Shown here piece after piece: positions 1 through 6,561 of a stretch of DNA of 8,372 nt. Position 1 is the stretch's first letter. Each line of letters begins with the position of its first letter. This DNA comes from Rhodospirillaceae bacterium (GTDB lineage: Bacteria > Pseudomonadota > Alphaproteobacteria > Rhodospirillales > Magnetovibrionaceae). Under the pieces are notes generated by a model. That model made no database searches. It was not told where the DNA came from and saw only the letters and a list, made by a program, of their open reading frames with translations. The position numbers were made by a program, and so were the translations under genes. The stretch covers positions 1 to 8,372 of the forward strand of contig JAOUJU010000070.1 of NCBI GenBank assembly GCA_029883045.1. Direction: 5' to 3'.

Positions 1-258
1 CACACCGACATAGCACGCGACGGGGCAATGGCTGGCCCTAATTGGCAGGCTAGCCTTGAAATTGCTATGGCGGTTTCTATTCCGCTAATAATTTCCGGCG
101 GGGTTTCATCAATGGATGATCTGAACATTTTAAAAGAAAATTGTGGCACGCGCATATCCGGCGTGATTAGCGGGCGGGCAATTTATGATGGGGCATTTAC
201 GGTGCAACAAGCGATTGATGTTTTGCGTAGTCATGGTTCGCATGAGGCGGGGCTGTAA
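1..258 (+). CDS. hisA: HisA, phosphoribosylformimino-AICAR isomerase (C-terminal part)
   Basis: HisA isomerises ProFAR to PRFAR, an Amadori-type rearrangement in histidine biosynthesis, using a cytosolic (beta/alpha)8 barrel. Only the last 85 codons are present; the open frame runs off the left edge, so the start is missing. The first visible residues read TDIARDGAMAGPN, matching the conserved T-[DE]-I-x-x-DG-x-x-x-G-x-N stretch late in HisA that carries a catalytic Asp. The phosphate-binding ISGGVSSMDDL segment follows, then GVISGRAIYDG, typical of the barrel's last strand. The ATG at 28 is internal and is not the start. hisF begins 21 bases after the stop, as in an operon. HisF is a homologous barrel, but the complete HisF lies just downstream, so HisA is the clear choice here. 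Confidence 0.95.
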   Translation, partial: HTDIARDGAMAGPNWQASLEIAMAVSIPLIISGGVSSMDDLNILKENCGTRISGVISGRAIYDGAFTVQQAIDVLRSHGSHEAGL

Positions 259-279
259 ATTTAAAGTTGAAAATATAAA

Positions 280-1050
280 ATGTTAAAAAACAGAATTATT
301 CCATGTCTTGATGTTGAAAACGGCCGCGTAGTAAAAGGCGTTAACTTTGTCGACCTAGTTGATGCTGGTGATCCGGTGGAGCAGGCGCGCGTTTACGATG
401 CCGCCGGGGCTGATGAGTTGACGTTTCTTGATATCACCGCATCACTTGAAAACCGCGATACAATTTTTGAAGTGGTAAACAAAACAGCTGAACAGTGTTT
501 TATGCCGCTGACCGTCGGTGGCGGGGTGCGTACCACCGATGATATAAGAAAACTTTTATTGGCTGGTGCCGACAAAGCATCCATTAATACCGCTGCGGTT
601 AAAACCCCTGAATTTGTAAAAGAAGCAGCAGAAAAATTTGGCAGCCAATGTATTGTGGTGGCGATTGATGCAAAAACCGTTGCTCCGGGAAAGTTTGAAA
701 TATTTACCCACGGTGGGCGCGAAGCCACCGGCATTGATGCGGTTGCGTGGGCTAAACGCATGGCCGCATATGGGGCGGGCGAAATATTGCTAACCTCAAT
801 GGATCGCGACGGGACTGGTAAGGGGTTTAATATTGAATTGACCCGGGCCATAGCGGATGGGGTTGGTATACCGGTGATAGCATCAGGCGGGGTCGGCACG
901 TTAGATCATTTGGTCGCGGGTGTTGTTGACGGCCACGCCTCGGCAGTTTTGGCGGCATCAATTTTCCATTTTGGCACATTTACCATTGGCCAAGCCAAAA
1001 AATATATGAACGATCACGGGGTTCCAATGCGCCTAGATGATATACAATAA
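280..1050 (+). CDS. hisF: HisF, imidazole glycerol phosphate synthase cyclase subunit
   Basis: HisF takes ammonia from its glutaminase partner HisH and converts PRFAR to imidazole glycerol phosphate and AICAR, linking histidine and purine synthesis. The 256 residues match the usual HisF length. The N-terminus (NRIIPCLDVENGRVVKG) carries the catalytic Asp11, and the second catalytic Asp falls at 130 in VVAIDAK; these numbers equal those of characterised enzymes. TVGGGVRTTDD (about 78-88) and the SMDRDGTGKGFN and IASGGVGTLDH segments are the phosphate-binding loops. The gene lies 21 bases after hisA and 29 before hisE. No strong Shine-Dalgarno is visible before its ATG, which suggests translational coupling to hisA. 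HisH is not in the window and presumably lies upstream of hisA. Confidence 0.97.
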   Translation: MLKNRIIPCLDVENGRVVKGVNFVDLVDAGDPVEQARVYDAAGADELTFLDITASLENRDTIFEVVNKTAEQCFMPLTVGGGVRTTDDIRKLLLAGADKASINTAAVKTPEFVKEAAEKFGSQCIVVAIDAKTVAPGKFEIFTHGGREATGIDAVAWAKRMAAYGAGEILLTSMDRDGTGKGFNIELTRAIADGVGIPVIASGGVGTLDHLVAGVVDGHASAVLAASIFHFGTFTIGQAKKYMNDHGVPMRLDDIQ

Positions 1051-1079
1051 TATATAAATGATGATTTTAAGGAGCAGTC

Positions 1080-1433
1080 ATGAATAAAGGAAAGGCCAAG
1101 GAAGGCGAAACAGCAAGCGTAGACGTTATTGCGCGCCTGTTTGAAGTTATCGAAAGCCGCCGGGGCAAAGATCCAGAAACATCACACACGGCAAAGCTGT
1201 TTTCCCGGGGGCGTGGAAAAATCTGCCAAAAATTGGGCGAAGAAGCGGTTGAAACTGTTGTGGCGGCGCTTGATCAAAAACCCAAACACGTTGCGCGCGA
1301 AAGCGCTGATCTGCTTTATCATTTGTTGGTGCTGTGGGCCGAGGTCGGCCTGACGCCGGGTCAAGTATGGGCCGAGCTAGAAGCGCGTGAAGGCATTTCT
1401 GGAATTGAGGAAAAAAAATCACGTAAAGACTAA
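1080..1433 (+). CDS. hisE: HisE, phosphoribosyl-ATP pyrophosphatase
   Basis: HisE hydrolyses phosphoribosyl-ATP to phosphoribosyl-AMP and pyrophosphate, the second step of histidine synthesis. The 117-residue all-alpha protein belongs to the MazG-like NTP pyrophosphatase fold. The metal-binding motifs are visible: KLGEEAVETVVAA (about 51-63, with Glu54, Glu55 and Glu58) and ESADLLYHLLVLW (about 74-86, with Glu74 and Asp77). A good AAGGAG ribosome binding site at 1069-1074 fixes the ATG start. HisE is separate here, not fused to HisI, which is the common state in alphaproteobacteria. The C-terminal tail after about residue 108 is lysine-rich and probably disordered. Confidence 0.95.
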   Translation: MNKGKAKEGETASVDVIARLFEVIESRRGKDPETSHTAKLFSRGRGKICQKLGEEAVETVVAALDQKPKHVARESADLLYHLLVLWAEVGLTPGQVWAELEAREGISGIEEKKSRKD

Positions 1434-1480
1434 GCATTGCTAAATTTGCTCTTCGTTAATTATCTGGCTTGTCAATAACT

Positions 1481-1502
1481 AGGGGGGAAGGGGTTTACAA
1501 AA
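1481..1502 (+). promoter_or_regulatory. G-rich leader and ribosome binding site of the HIT gene
   Basis: Six G residues (1482-1487), AA, then four G residues (1490-1493) stand nine bases before the ATG at 1503. The second run can serve as a Shine-Dalgarno, although it is not a canonical AGGAGG. It lies in the 69-base gap after hisE, where I see no clear promoter or terminator. A similar G-tract leader precedes the MFS gene on the other strand. Confidence 0.5.
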
Positions 1503-1886
1503 ATGGCGTACGATCAAAACAATATTTTTGCAAAAATTCTACGTGGTGAAATACCGTGCGACAAGGTCTACGAAGACGAATGGGCGTTAGCATTTAACGA
1601 TATAAATCCACAAGCCCCAATCCACACCTTGGTAATACCCAAAGGTGAATATGTTTCGTGGGATGATTTTTCGGCAATGGCTACGCCCGATGAAGTGCTT
1701 GGCTTTATTCGGGCGATTGGAAATGTTGCGCAAAAGCTAGGCCTAAATGAAGACGGCTATAGGCTGCTTGCCAATATTGGGGCCAACGGCGGACAGGAAG
1801 TCCCCCATCTTCACGCCCATATTTTTGGCGGCGCCCCCCTTGGGCCGATGTTGGCACGCGGACACATTGATAAAATTGATACCTGA
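1503..1886 (+). CDS. hinT: HIT-family (HinT-like) nucleotide hydrolase
   Basis: Histidine-triad proteins of the HinT branch are small cytosolic dimers that hydrolyse purine nucleoside phosphoramidates and acyl-AMPs. The histidine triad is complete: PHLHAHIFGG places His102, His104 and His106 in the H-x-H-x-H-x-x signature, after the conserved NIGANGGQEV stretch. FNDINPQAPIHTLVIPK (about 31-47) is also typical of HinT. The 127 residues are slightly longer than the E. coli protein. A HIT gene directly after hisE is a frequent alphaproteobacterial arrangement; whether it has a role in histidine synthesis is not shown by the sequence. The small cysteine-rich gene starts 23 bases after its stop, so the two are probably co-transcribed. 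Confidence 0.93.
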   Translation: MAYDQNNIFAKILRGEIPCDKVYEDEWALAFNDINPQAPIHTLVIPKGEYVSWDDFSAMATPDEVLGFIRAIGNVAQKLGLNEDGYRLLANIGANGGQEVPHLHAHIFGGAPLGPMLARGHIDKIDT

Positions 1887-1909
1887 TCGTCAGCCAAGAA
1901 AGCAAATTT

Positions 1910-2128
1910 ATGAACGCTACGAAAGATATCATAACTAGGTCTGTTCTTACCTGCCCCGAATGTGGTCACGCCCAAGAAATGGAAATGCCGACGGATGCTT
2001 GTTTGTTTTTTCATCAATGTGAAAATTGCCAAACAATGCTAAAACCCAAAAAAGGTGATTGTTGTGTTTTTTGTTCGTATGGAACGGTTCCCTGCCCGCC
2101 CATACAAGCCGATGGTAAGTGCTGTTAA
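1910..2128 (+). CDS. GDCCVxC-type small cysteine-rich protein
   Basis: This 72-residue protein has 11 cysteines. An N-terminal CPEC knuckle (Cys15, Cys18) and a later CENC (Cys37, Cys40) look like a zinc ribbon. The GDCCVFC motif (49-55) follows, then CPP (62) and a terminal GKCC (71-72). GDCCVxC is the signature of a small family annotated as GDCCVxC-domain (seleno)proteins, in which one Cys of the pair can be selenocysteine; here both are TGT cysteine codons. The function is unestablished; redox or metal (possibly mercury) handling has been suggested by the cysteine pairs and by family context, and is inference here. There is no signal peptide or membrane segment. The ribosome binding site is weak (AAGAAAG). 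The gene ends 12 bases from the convergent MFS gene. Confidence 0.85.
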   Translation: MNATKDIITRSVLTCPECGHAQEMEMPTDACLFFHQCENCQTMLKPKKGDCCVFCSYGTVPCPPIQADGKCC

Positions 2129-2140
2129 CAGGCTACGTTA

Positions 2141-3346
2141 TTAAGCGGGCTTAAGACGATGCGATGGCTCTTCGCGGATTATCCAGTGCAATCCACCAGC
2201 AATGAAACCAGCCACGACTGTTAGCCACCACATTATTTCATAAGACCCGGTAGTAACGTAAAGGTAGCCACCATACCACGCGCCGGCGAACGATCCCAAT
2301 TGGTGGGAAACAAAAACAATACCGTAAAGCATGGAAAGATAGCGCGCGCCAAAAAATGTTGAAATTAAACCGCTGGTAAGTGGAATGGTGCCCAACCAAA
2401 AAATACCAATGCTTGCACCAAATAACAGTGCCGAATTTGCGCTAATGGGCATTACAATAAATATGGCAATAATTATCGAACGAATAATATAAAACCACGC
2501 TAACGAAACGCGCTTTTCCATTTTACCACCAAGCCACCCAGCCCCGGTTGCGCCAATAATATTAAATAACCCAACTAACGCCAATGCCCATGACGCAGTA
2601 GCGGGGTCAACGCCTTTGTCTTGTAAAAATGCCGGAAGGTGGGTTGCAATAAATACCACCTGAAAACCACAAACAAAAAACCCTGCGGTCAGTAAGATAA
2701 ACCCACGATGATTTAATGCTTCGCCTAGGGCAGCGGAAATTGATTGCGGCAAACCATGTTCGCTGTCAGATTTTTTTTCTTCACCCAGACCCAAAGAAAA
2801 AATCCAAATGGAAATTGTGGCAAACATGGCCAGTAAAAAAAGCGCTTGGGCCCAACCGTATTCAGCGATTAGCGATTGCGTTGCCGGCACCATAATGAAT
2901 TGGCCGAACGAACCACCGGCTGTGACCAACCCCAACGCCATAGAGCGTTTTTCAATGGGTACCGCACGCCCAACTGGGCCCAAGACGATGGAAATTCCGG
3001 CCCCGCCCATGCCTAGGCCCAAAAGCGCCTGCCCGCCCATGACGCCCGCCAGTCCGCTGGCGTTACTCATAAGCAAAAGACCGCCGCCATATAATAGACC
3101 GCCGATAAATAAAATTTTTCGTGCGCCAAAGCGATCAGCTAGGCCGCCAAAAAATGGTGATGATGCACCCCATAAAAGATTTTGTGTGGCAATGGCTAGG
3201 GCAAACCCTTCGCGGGTTATGCCTAAATCTTCTGTCATCGGGGGTAAAAACAAACCAAACCCTTGGCGGACACCAAGGGTCAGCGCTGCAATTATGCCAC
3301 CGCATAAAAGCGTTATTAACCAGGCCCGTTTTGCACCAACGTTCAT
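2141..3346 (-). CDS. MFS transporter, monocarboxylate/YcxA-like group
   Basis: This is a 401-residue inner-membrane carrier of the major facilitator superfamily, probably with 12 membrane segments. Hydrophobic stretches alternate along its length, and a hydrophilic central loop lies at about 187-215 (GEEKKSDSEHG region). The family's cytoplasmic loop motif between segments 2 and 3 is present as GGLADRFGARK (67-77). The N-terminus, VRQGFGLFLPPMTEDLGITREGFALAIA, resembles the oxalate/formate and monocarboxylate branch (YcxA-like). The substrate cannot be read from the sequence; an organic acid is a guess. The start is set by a G-run ribosome binding site seven bases upstream. The gene lies downstream of comM on the same strand, but the 138-base gap with repeats suggests its own control. 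Confidence 0.9.
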   Translation of the reverse strand: MNVGAKRAWLITLLCGGIIAALTLGVRQGFGLFLPPMTEDLGITREGFALAIATQNLLWGASSPFFGGLADRFGARKILFIGGLLYGGGLLLMSNASGLAGVMGGQALLGLGMGGAGISIVLGPVGRAVPIEKRSMALGLVTAGGSFGQFIMVPATQSLIAEYGWAQALFLLAMFATISIWIFSLGLGEEKKSDSEHGLPQSISAALGEALNHRGFILLTAGFFVCGFQVVFIATHLPAFLQDKGVDPATASWALALVGLFNIIGATGAGWLGGKMEKRVSLAWFYIIRSIIIAIFIVMPISANSALLFGASIGIFWLGTIPLTSGLISTFFGARYLSMLYGIVFVSHQLGSFAGAWYGGYLYVTTGSYEIMWWLTVVAGFIAGGLHWIIREEPSHRLKPA

Positions 3347-3376
3347 ATTATTTCCCCCCTATCCCCTTCCCCGGGG
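3347..3376 (-). promoter_or_regulatory. G-tract leader and ribosome binding site of the MFS gene
   Basis: Read on the minus strand, CCCCGGGG leads into GGGG-AA-GGGG-ATA-GGGGGG, then AAATAAT and the ATG at 3346. The six-G run, seven bases before the start, is the likely Shine-Dalgarno. The adjacent G tracts could form a quadruplex, or let a CCCC segment pair with the ribosome binding site; both are inferences from base composition. Confidence 0.45.
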
Positions 3377-3410
3377 CGCTACAGTGCAAACAAAGGCACC
3401 ACAGTGCAAA
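3375..3410 (-). repeat. Tandem 16-base imperfect direct repeat upstream of the MFS gene
   Basis: Two copies, at 3395-3410 and 3375-3390, read TTTGCACTGTGGTGCC and TTTGCACTGTAGCGCC on the minus strand. They share a perfect ten-base core (TTTGCACTGT) and differ at two positions. The period is 20 bases, close to two helical turns. They lie about 30-65 bases upstream of the MFS start. This is the geometry expected of a paired operator, but no known regulator motif is recognised. Confidence 0.5.
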
Positions 3411-3447
3411 AACCCTATCATTCGGACAATGAGGGCAAAAGATAATT

Positions 3448-3467
3448 ATTGTATCGCTAATTGTATC
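3448..3467 (-). repeat. Direct repeat GATACAAT, possible -10 region
   Basis: The octamer GATACAAT occurs twice on the minus strand (3460-3467 and 3448-3455), separated by TAGC, a 12-base period. Each copy contains TACAAT, a plausible -10 element for the MFS gene, about 100-120 bases upstream of its start. No convincing -35 hexamer lies at the right spacing, so the promoter reading is weak; the repeat itself is plain. Confidence 0.35.
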
Positions 3468-3484
3468 CACAAGAACCTGTGGTA

Positions 3485-5029
3485 TTAGGCCGCACCCTTG
3501 ATCGCACCGCGCCCCGCACTAACCCGGCGATAAGAAAGCGCTTCGCCAATGTGCGCGCGTGATACACGCCCGCTGCGGCCAAGGTCAGCAATAGTGCGCG
3601 CAACGCGTTGGATGCGGTGATAGGCCCGGGCGGAAAGGCCAAGTGTTTTTGCCGCCTCAAGCAAAAGCGCACGCGCACCGTTGTCCATGTTGGTCATTTC
3701 TTCTAATAACCTGCCATCAACTTCGGCATTGGTAAGAACACCGTTGGCGTATCCTTCCATTCGTTCGCTGCCAAATTCGCGCGCCGCTTCAACCCGTGCT
3801 AATACAGCGTGTGAACTTTCCCCCGTTGATGCAACCGCAAGATCGCCCACTGCCACCGCTGGAACATCAACAAACAAATCAAACCTATCCAATAATGGGC
3901 CTGATATTCGGTTTTGGTATTCGGCCGCACAAACTGGGGCGCGGGTACATGCCCGGGTGCCATCATCAATGTGACCACAACGACATGGGTTCATGGCAGC
4001 GATAAGTTGAAACCGCGCAGGGTACGTTACGTGGGCATTGGCGCGTGCAATTGAAACGGTTCCGGTTTCTATTGGTTGGCGCAGGGCCTCAAGGGCAGCA
4101 CGATTAAATTCTGGCAATTCATCTAAAAACAAAACACCGCGGTGAGCCAATGAAACCTCGCCCGGTTTGGCCCGTGTTCCACCCCCAACAATTGCCGCAA
4201 CCGATGCGCTGTGATGCGGGCTGCGAATTGGGCGTTTACTTATTAATCCACCAGCGGGCAATGTTCCGCTCAATGAATGTATTTGGCTAAGCTCTAGCGC
4301 TTCGGGTGGGGTAAGTTTAGGTAAAATTGTCGCAAGGCGCGCCGCCAATAATGATTTGCCCGAACCGGGTGGCCCGCTCATCAACATTGAATGCCCACCA
4401 GCCGCAGCAATTTCAAGTGCGCGCTTTGCCGTTTCTTGGCCTTTGATATCGGCTAAATCAATTTGCATTTTTTCATCAACCGTATCGACTAAATCAGGCA
4501 ACGCTGGTGGGCTTAAAATTTGTGCTCCCTTAAAATGATTTACAATCTGCAAAAGCGATGCGGGCGCAAGGATATCAATATCCCCTGCCCATGCGGCCTC
4601 AGCCCCTTGATGGCCCGGACAAATAAGCCCCATGTCACGACTAGATGCATGAATGGCTGCGGGCAATACGCCGCCAACATTTGCAATTCGCCCATCGAGA
4701 GAAAGCTCGCCCAAGACAACGTAGTTTTGTAATTCTTCTTGGGCCAACACGTTCATGGCCACCAATAGCCCAAGGGCAATTGCTAAATCAAAATGTGATC
4801 CTTCTTTCATGGTGTCGGCGGGGGCTAGGTTTATGGTTATGCGCTTGGGTGGTAATGCCAAACCGATGGCAAAAAGCGATGCCCGCACCCGTTCGCGGGC
4901 TTCACTAACCGCCTTGTTGGCAAGACCGACAATAGTAAATGACGGCAGGCCATTACCGATGTGGACTTGCACCTCAACCGGGCACACGTCTATCCCTTGA
5001 AATGAAACCGTTTCAATGGTTGCGACCAC
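3485..5029 (-). CDS. comM: ComM/YifB-family AAA+ ATPase (Mg chelatase-like)
   Basis: ComM is a hexameric AAA+ helicase. In naturally transformable bacteria it promotes branch migration of incoming DNA during recombination; many non-competent bacteria also keep it (as YifB). The 514 residues show the family order. First is a Lon-protease-like N-terminal domain (about 20-140, with GELSLDGRIANVGGVLPA at 107-124). The Mg-chelatase ATPase core follows, with Walker A GPPGSGKS at 219-226, Walker B LFLDE at 300-304 and a GPLLDRFDLFVDV segment at 377-389. The C-terminal helical domain starts at about 430. Cysteines 349, 351, 361 and 367 form the family's Cys cluster, perhaps a zinc site. The start is GTG, preceded nine bases upstream by a GCGGGGG ribosome binding site. 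It is separated divergently from the 72-codon gene by an AT-rich region. Confidence 0.95.
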   Translation of the reverse strand: MVATIETVSFQGIDVCPVEVQVHIGNGLPSFTIVGLANKAVSEARERVRASLFAIGLALPPKRITINLAPADTMKEGSHFDLAIALGLLVAMNVLAQEELQNYVVLGELSLDGRIANVGGVLPAAIHASSRDMGLICPGHQGAEAAWAGDIDILAPASLLQIVNHFKGAQILSPPALPDLVDTVDEKMQIDLADIKGQETAKRALEIAAAGGHSMLMSGPPGSGKSLLAARLATILPKLTPPEALELSQIHSLSGTLPAGGLISKRPIRSPHHSASVAAIVGGGTRAKPGEVSLAHRGVLFLDELPEFNRAALEALRQPIETGTVSIARANAHVTYPARFQLIAAMNPCRCGHIDDGTRACTRAPVCAAEYQNRISGPLLDRFDLFVDVPAVAVGDLAVASTGESSHAVLARVEAAREFGSERMEGYANGVLTNAEVDGRLLEEMTNMDNGARALLLEAAKTLGLSARAYHRIQRVARTIADLGRSGRVSRAHIGEALSYRRVSAGRGAIKGAA

Positions 5030-5357
5030 TTAAAAAGACCCCCGCTTTATTCTTTCTGTCGAATAATAATAGTAGGAACGAAACAAGAACGCTAGTACAA
5101 TATTTAGTACATCATAGAATAATTTTGCACCAGTTGATGGGTGAATGGGACGCAAAATGCAAAAATAAACTCGTTATGTAACCGAAATAAGTTTTTCTGT
5201 GCGAGCAAAATCACAGTCAAGTATCTGAAAATATGTATTTAATAAATAAAACGAACACAAAACAAACGCTTTTTGGGCGCTGGCATGGGGCTTGCTAGTA
5301 ATAGGGATAAGAAAAACTACCTTGGGTTAGAATTTTTTATAAAAGGAGCCTTAAGTT
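5030..5357. promoter_or_regulatory. AT-rich divergent intergenic region between comM and a small gene
   Basis: These 328 bases hold no credible gene: the one overlapping open frame has no ribosome binding site and runs antisense into comM. The region must carry the comM promoter (leftward) and probably that of the small gene (rightward). Visible structure includes TTTTGCA (5123-5129) facing TGCAAAA (5158-5164), a TAGTAC repeat around 5091-5110, and TGCGA-N6-TCACA at 5200-5215, one mismatch from the CRP-type consensus. A TAGAAT hexamer just before 5340 could be a -10 for the small gene. I found no clear sigma-70 promoter with both hexamers and no CtrA-type TTAA-N7-TTAA. Confidence 0.45.
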
Positions 5358-5576
5358 ATGCAAAAAAGCCAATTTCCACTTACCCGGTTTGCCATTTTTC
5401 GTGACAGTGAACTTATCGAGCGCGCCAACGGTGGTGAAAAAATCGCCAAAGCTCGATTAGAACATTTTTCCAATACGACGCCGGACCATAACTGGTGGTT
5501 TGTGACATATGAATCAGATGATGAGCTTTCGGCCCCAGCAACAAGGCGCGTAAAAAATGAAATTACCGTGCACTGA
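5358..5576 (+). CDS. Unrecognised 72-residue protein
   Basis: I do not recognise this protein. Evidence that it is a real gene: a strong AAGGAG at 5343-5348, nine bases before the ATG; an AT-rich upstream region typical of a promoter; no competing gene on the other strand; and a nine-T run right after its stop. The product is soluble and mixed-charge, without signal peptide, membrane segment or cysteine. It opens with an RFAIFRDSELIERANGGEKIAKARLEHF segment (about 10-37) that could form strand, helix and helix. An aromatic patch NWWFVTYESDD (45-55) follows, then a basic tail. It stands alone between the convergent gshB and the divergent comM. It could be a small regulator or a lineage-specific protein; nothing visible decides between them. 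Confidence 0.65.
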   Translation: MQKSQFPLTRFAIFRDSELIERANGGEKIAKARLEHFSNTTPDHNWWFVTYESDDELSAPATRRVKNEITVH

Positions 5577-5607
5577 TTTTTTTTTAAATAACCATCGTAC
5601 CGTAAAA
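5577..5607 (+). terminator. Possible weak terminator between the small gene and gshB
   Basis: Nine T residues (5577-5585) begin directly after the TGA of the small gene. An A-rich segment, AAAAAAT at 5552-5558, could pair with ATTTTTT at 5576-5582 to give a weak A-U stem around a 17-base loop. There is no GC-rich hairpin, so intrinsic termination is uncertain. The gap between the two convergent genes is only 31 bases. Confidence 0.25.
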
Positions 5608-6549
5608 TTATTTTAGGCGTTTTTCAATTGCGTCCCATAGTTGGGTCTCAAGTTGGTGTCCATCAAACTTTGCAATTTCTTGCAGGCCCGTTGGCGAGGT
5701 CACATTTATTTCTGTCAAGTATCCGCCGATGACATCAATTCCGGCAAATAATAAACCACGTTTTTTAAGATCCGGGCCAATGGCCGCGCATATTTCTTTG
5801 TCGCGTTTATCAAGTTCCGATTTAAATGCCTTGCCCCCCGCGTGCATATTAGCGCGCGCATCACCCGGTGGTGGGATGCGGTTTATAGCGCCCAATGGTT
5901 CCCCATCAATAAGAATAATACGTTTATCACCACCGCGCACATCGGGCAGATATGCTTGCACCATTATTGGTTCGTTATTTTGTGCAAACATCATATCAAG
6001 CAGCGCGCTCATGTTTTCATCATCGGGGCTAACATGAAATACGCCTGCCCCACCGTTACCATAAAGCGGTTTTAAAATTATATCTTTGTGTTGCGTGCGA
6101 AACTCAGAAATTTGTTGGACATTACGACTGACCAGTGTTGGCGCCATAAGTTCGGGAAAGCGCGCAACATATAATTTTTCTGAATTACCGCGAACTTCGG
6201 TTGGATTATTTACCACTAACGTTTTTGGGTGAACCATATCTAGCAAATACGTGGTGGTGATATAAGACATATCAAATGGTGGGTCTTGGCGCAAAAACAC
6301 CACATCCATATCGCCAATGTTTCGTATTTTTTGTTGGCTAAGTGAAAAGTGGTTTCCCTTCTCACGCCTTAGGTCCAGTTTGTATGAATTTGCAACTACA
6401 GTTGCACCATCAAGGGCCATGTCTTTGGGTTGATAATAATAAAGCTCATGGCCGCGCTTTATGGCTTCAAGCCCAATAACAAATGAGCTGTCGCCATCAA
6501 TATTAATGGTTTCAATCGGGTCCATCTGCAGGGCGACTTTAATAGGCAT
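5608..6549 (-). CDS. gshB: Glutathione synthetase
   Basis: GshB is a cytosolic ATP-grasp ligase that joins gamma-glutamylcysteine and glycine to make glutathione. The 313 residues match the usual length (E. coli 316). Family blocks are all visible: MDPIETINIDGDSSF at the N-terminus, VFLRQDPPFDMSYITTTYLL (84-103), NNP...EKL (114-125), the ATP-grasp segment DIILKPLYGNGGAGVF (156-171), DVRGGDKRIILIDGEPLGA and NRIPPPGDARANMHAGG (203-239), and the metal-binding end GIDVIGGYLTEINVTSPTG (270-288). The ATG is preceded by AAGGAT overlapping the stop of the SirB1-like gene, 12 bases upstream, so it is probably translated from the yraN/dolP-side message. gshA, for the first step, is not in the window. 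Confidence 0.97.
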   Translation of the reverse strand: MPIKVALQMDPIETINIDGDSSFVIGLEAIKRGHELYYYQPKDMALDGATVVANSYKLDLRREKGNHFSLSQQKIRNIGDMDVVFLRQDPPFDMSYITTTYLLDMVHPKTLVVNNPTEVRGNSEKLYVARFPELMAPTLVSRNVQQISEFRTQHKDIILKPLYGNGGAGVFHVSPDDENMSALLDMMFAQNNEPIMVQAYLPDVRGGDKRIILIDGEPLGAINRIPPPGDARANMHAGGKAFKSELDKRDKEICAAIGPDLKKRGLLFAGIDVIGGYLTEINVTSPTGLQEIAKFDGHQLETQLWDAIEKRLK

Positions 6550-6561
6550 AATTTATTATCC

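Noticed and set aside
28..258. Short gene starting at the ATG at 28
   Set aside because: The frame is open to the left edge and the residues before this ATG are conserved HisA sequence, so it is an internal Met.
393..899. 168-codon open frame on the - strand
   Set aside because: It is a mirror of hisF, a certain gene; composition is Ser/Pro/Ala-rich and resembles no family.
3467..3482. Hairpin CCACA/TGTGG after comM as an intrinsic terminator
   Set aside because: The stem has only five firm pairs and no T run follows on the minus strand.
2808..3488. 226-codon open frame on the + strand
   Set aside because: It lies antisense to the MFS gene, is rich in Pro, Lys and Arg as reverse frames of hydrophobic genes are, and has no ribosome binding site.
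4939..5181. 80-codon + strand frame overlapping the comM start
   Set aside because: Half of it is antisense to the conserved ComM N-terminus, and it lacks a ribosome binding site.
5200..5215. CRP-type site as a firm regulatory call
   Set aside because: One palindrome with a mismatch in AT-rich DNA is expected by chance fairly often, and no matching promoter is seen; kept only as a low-interest note.
5030..5357. CtrA control of comM
   Set aside because: CtrA is known to control comM in some alphaproteobacteria, but no TTAA-N7-TTAA is present in this region.
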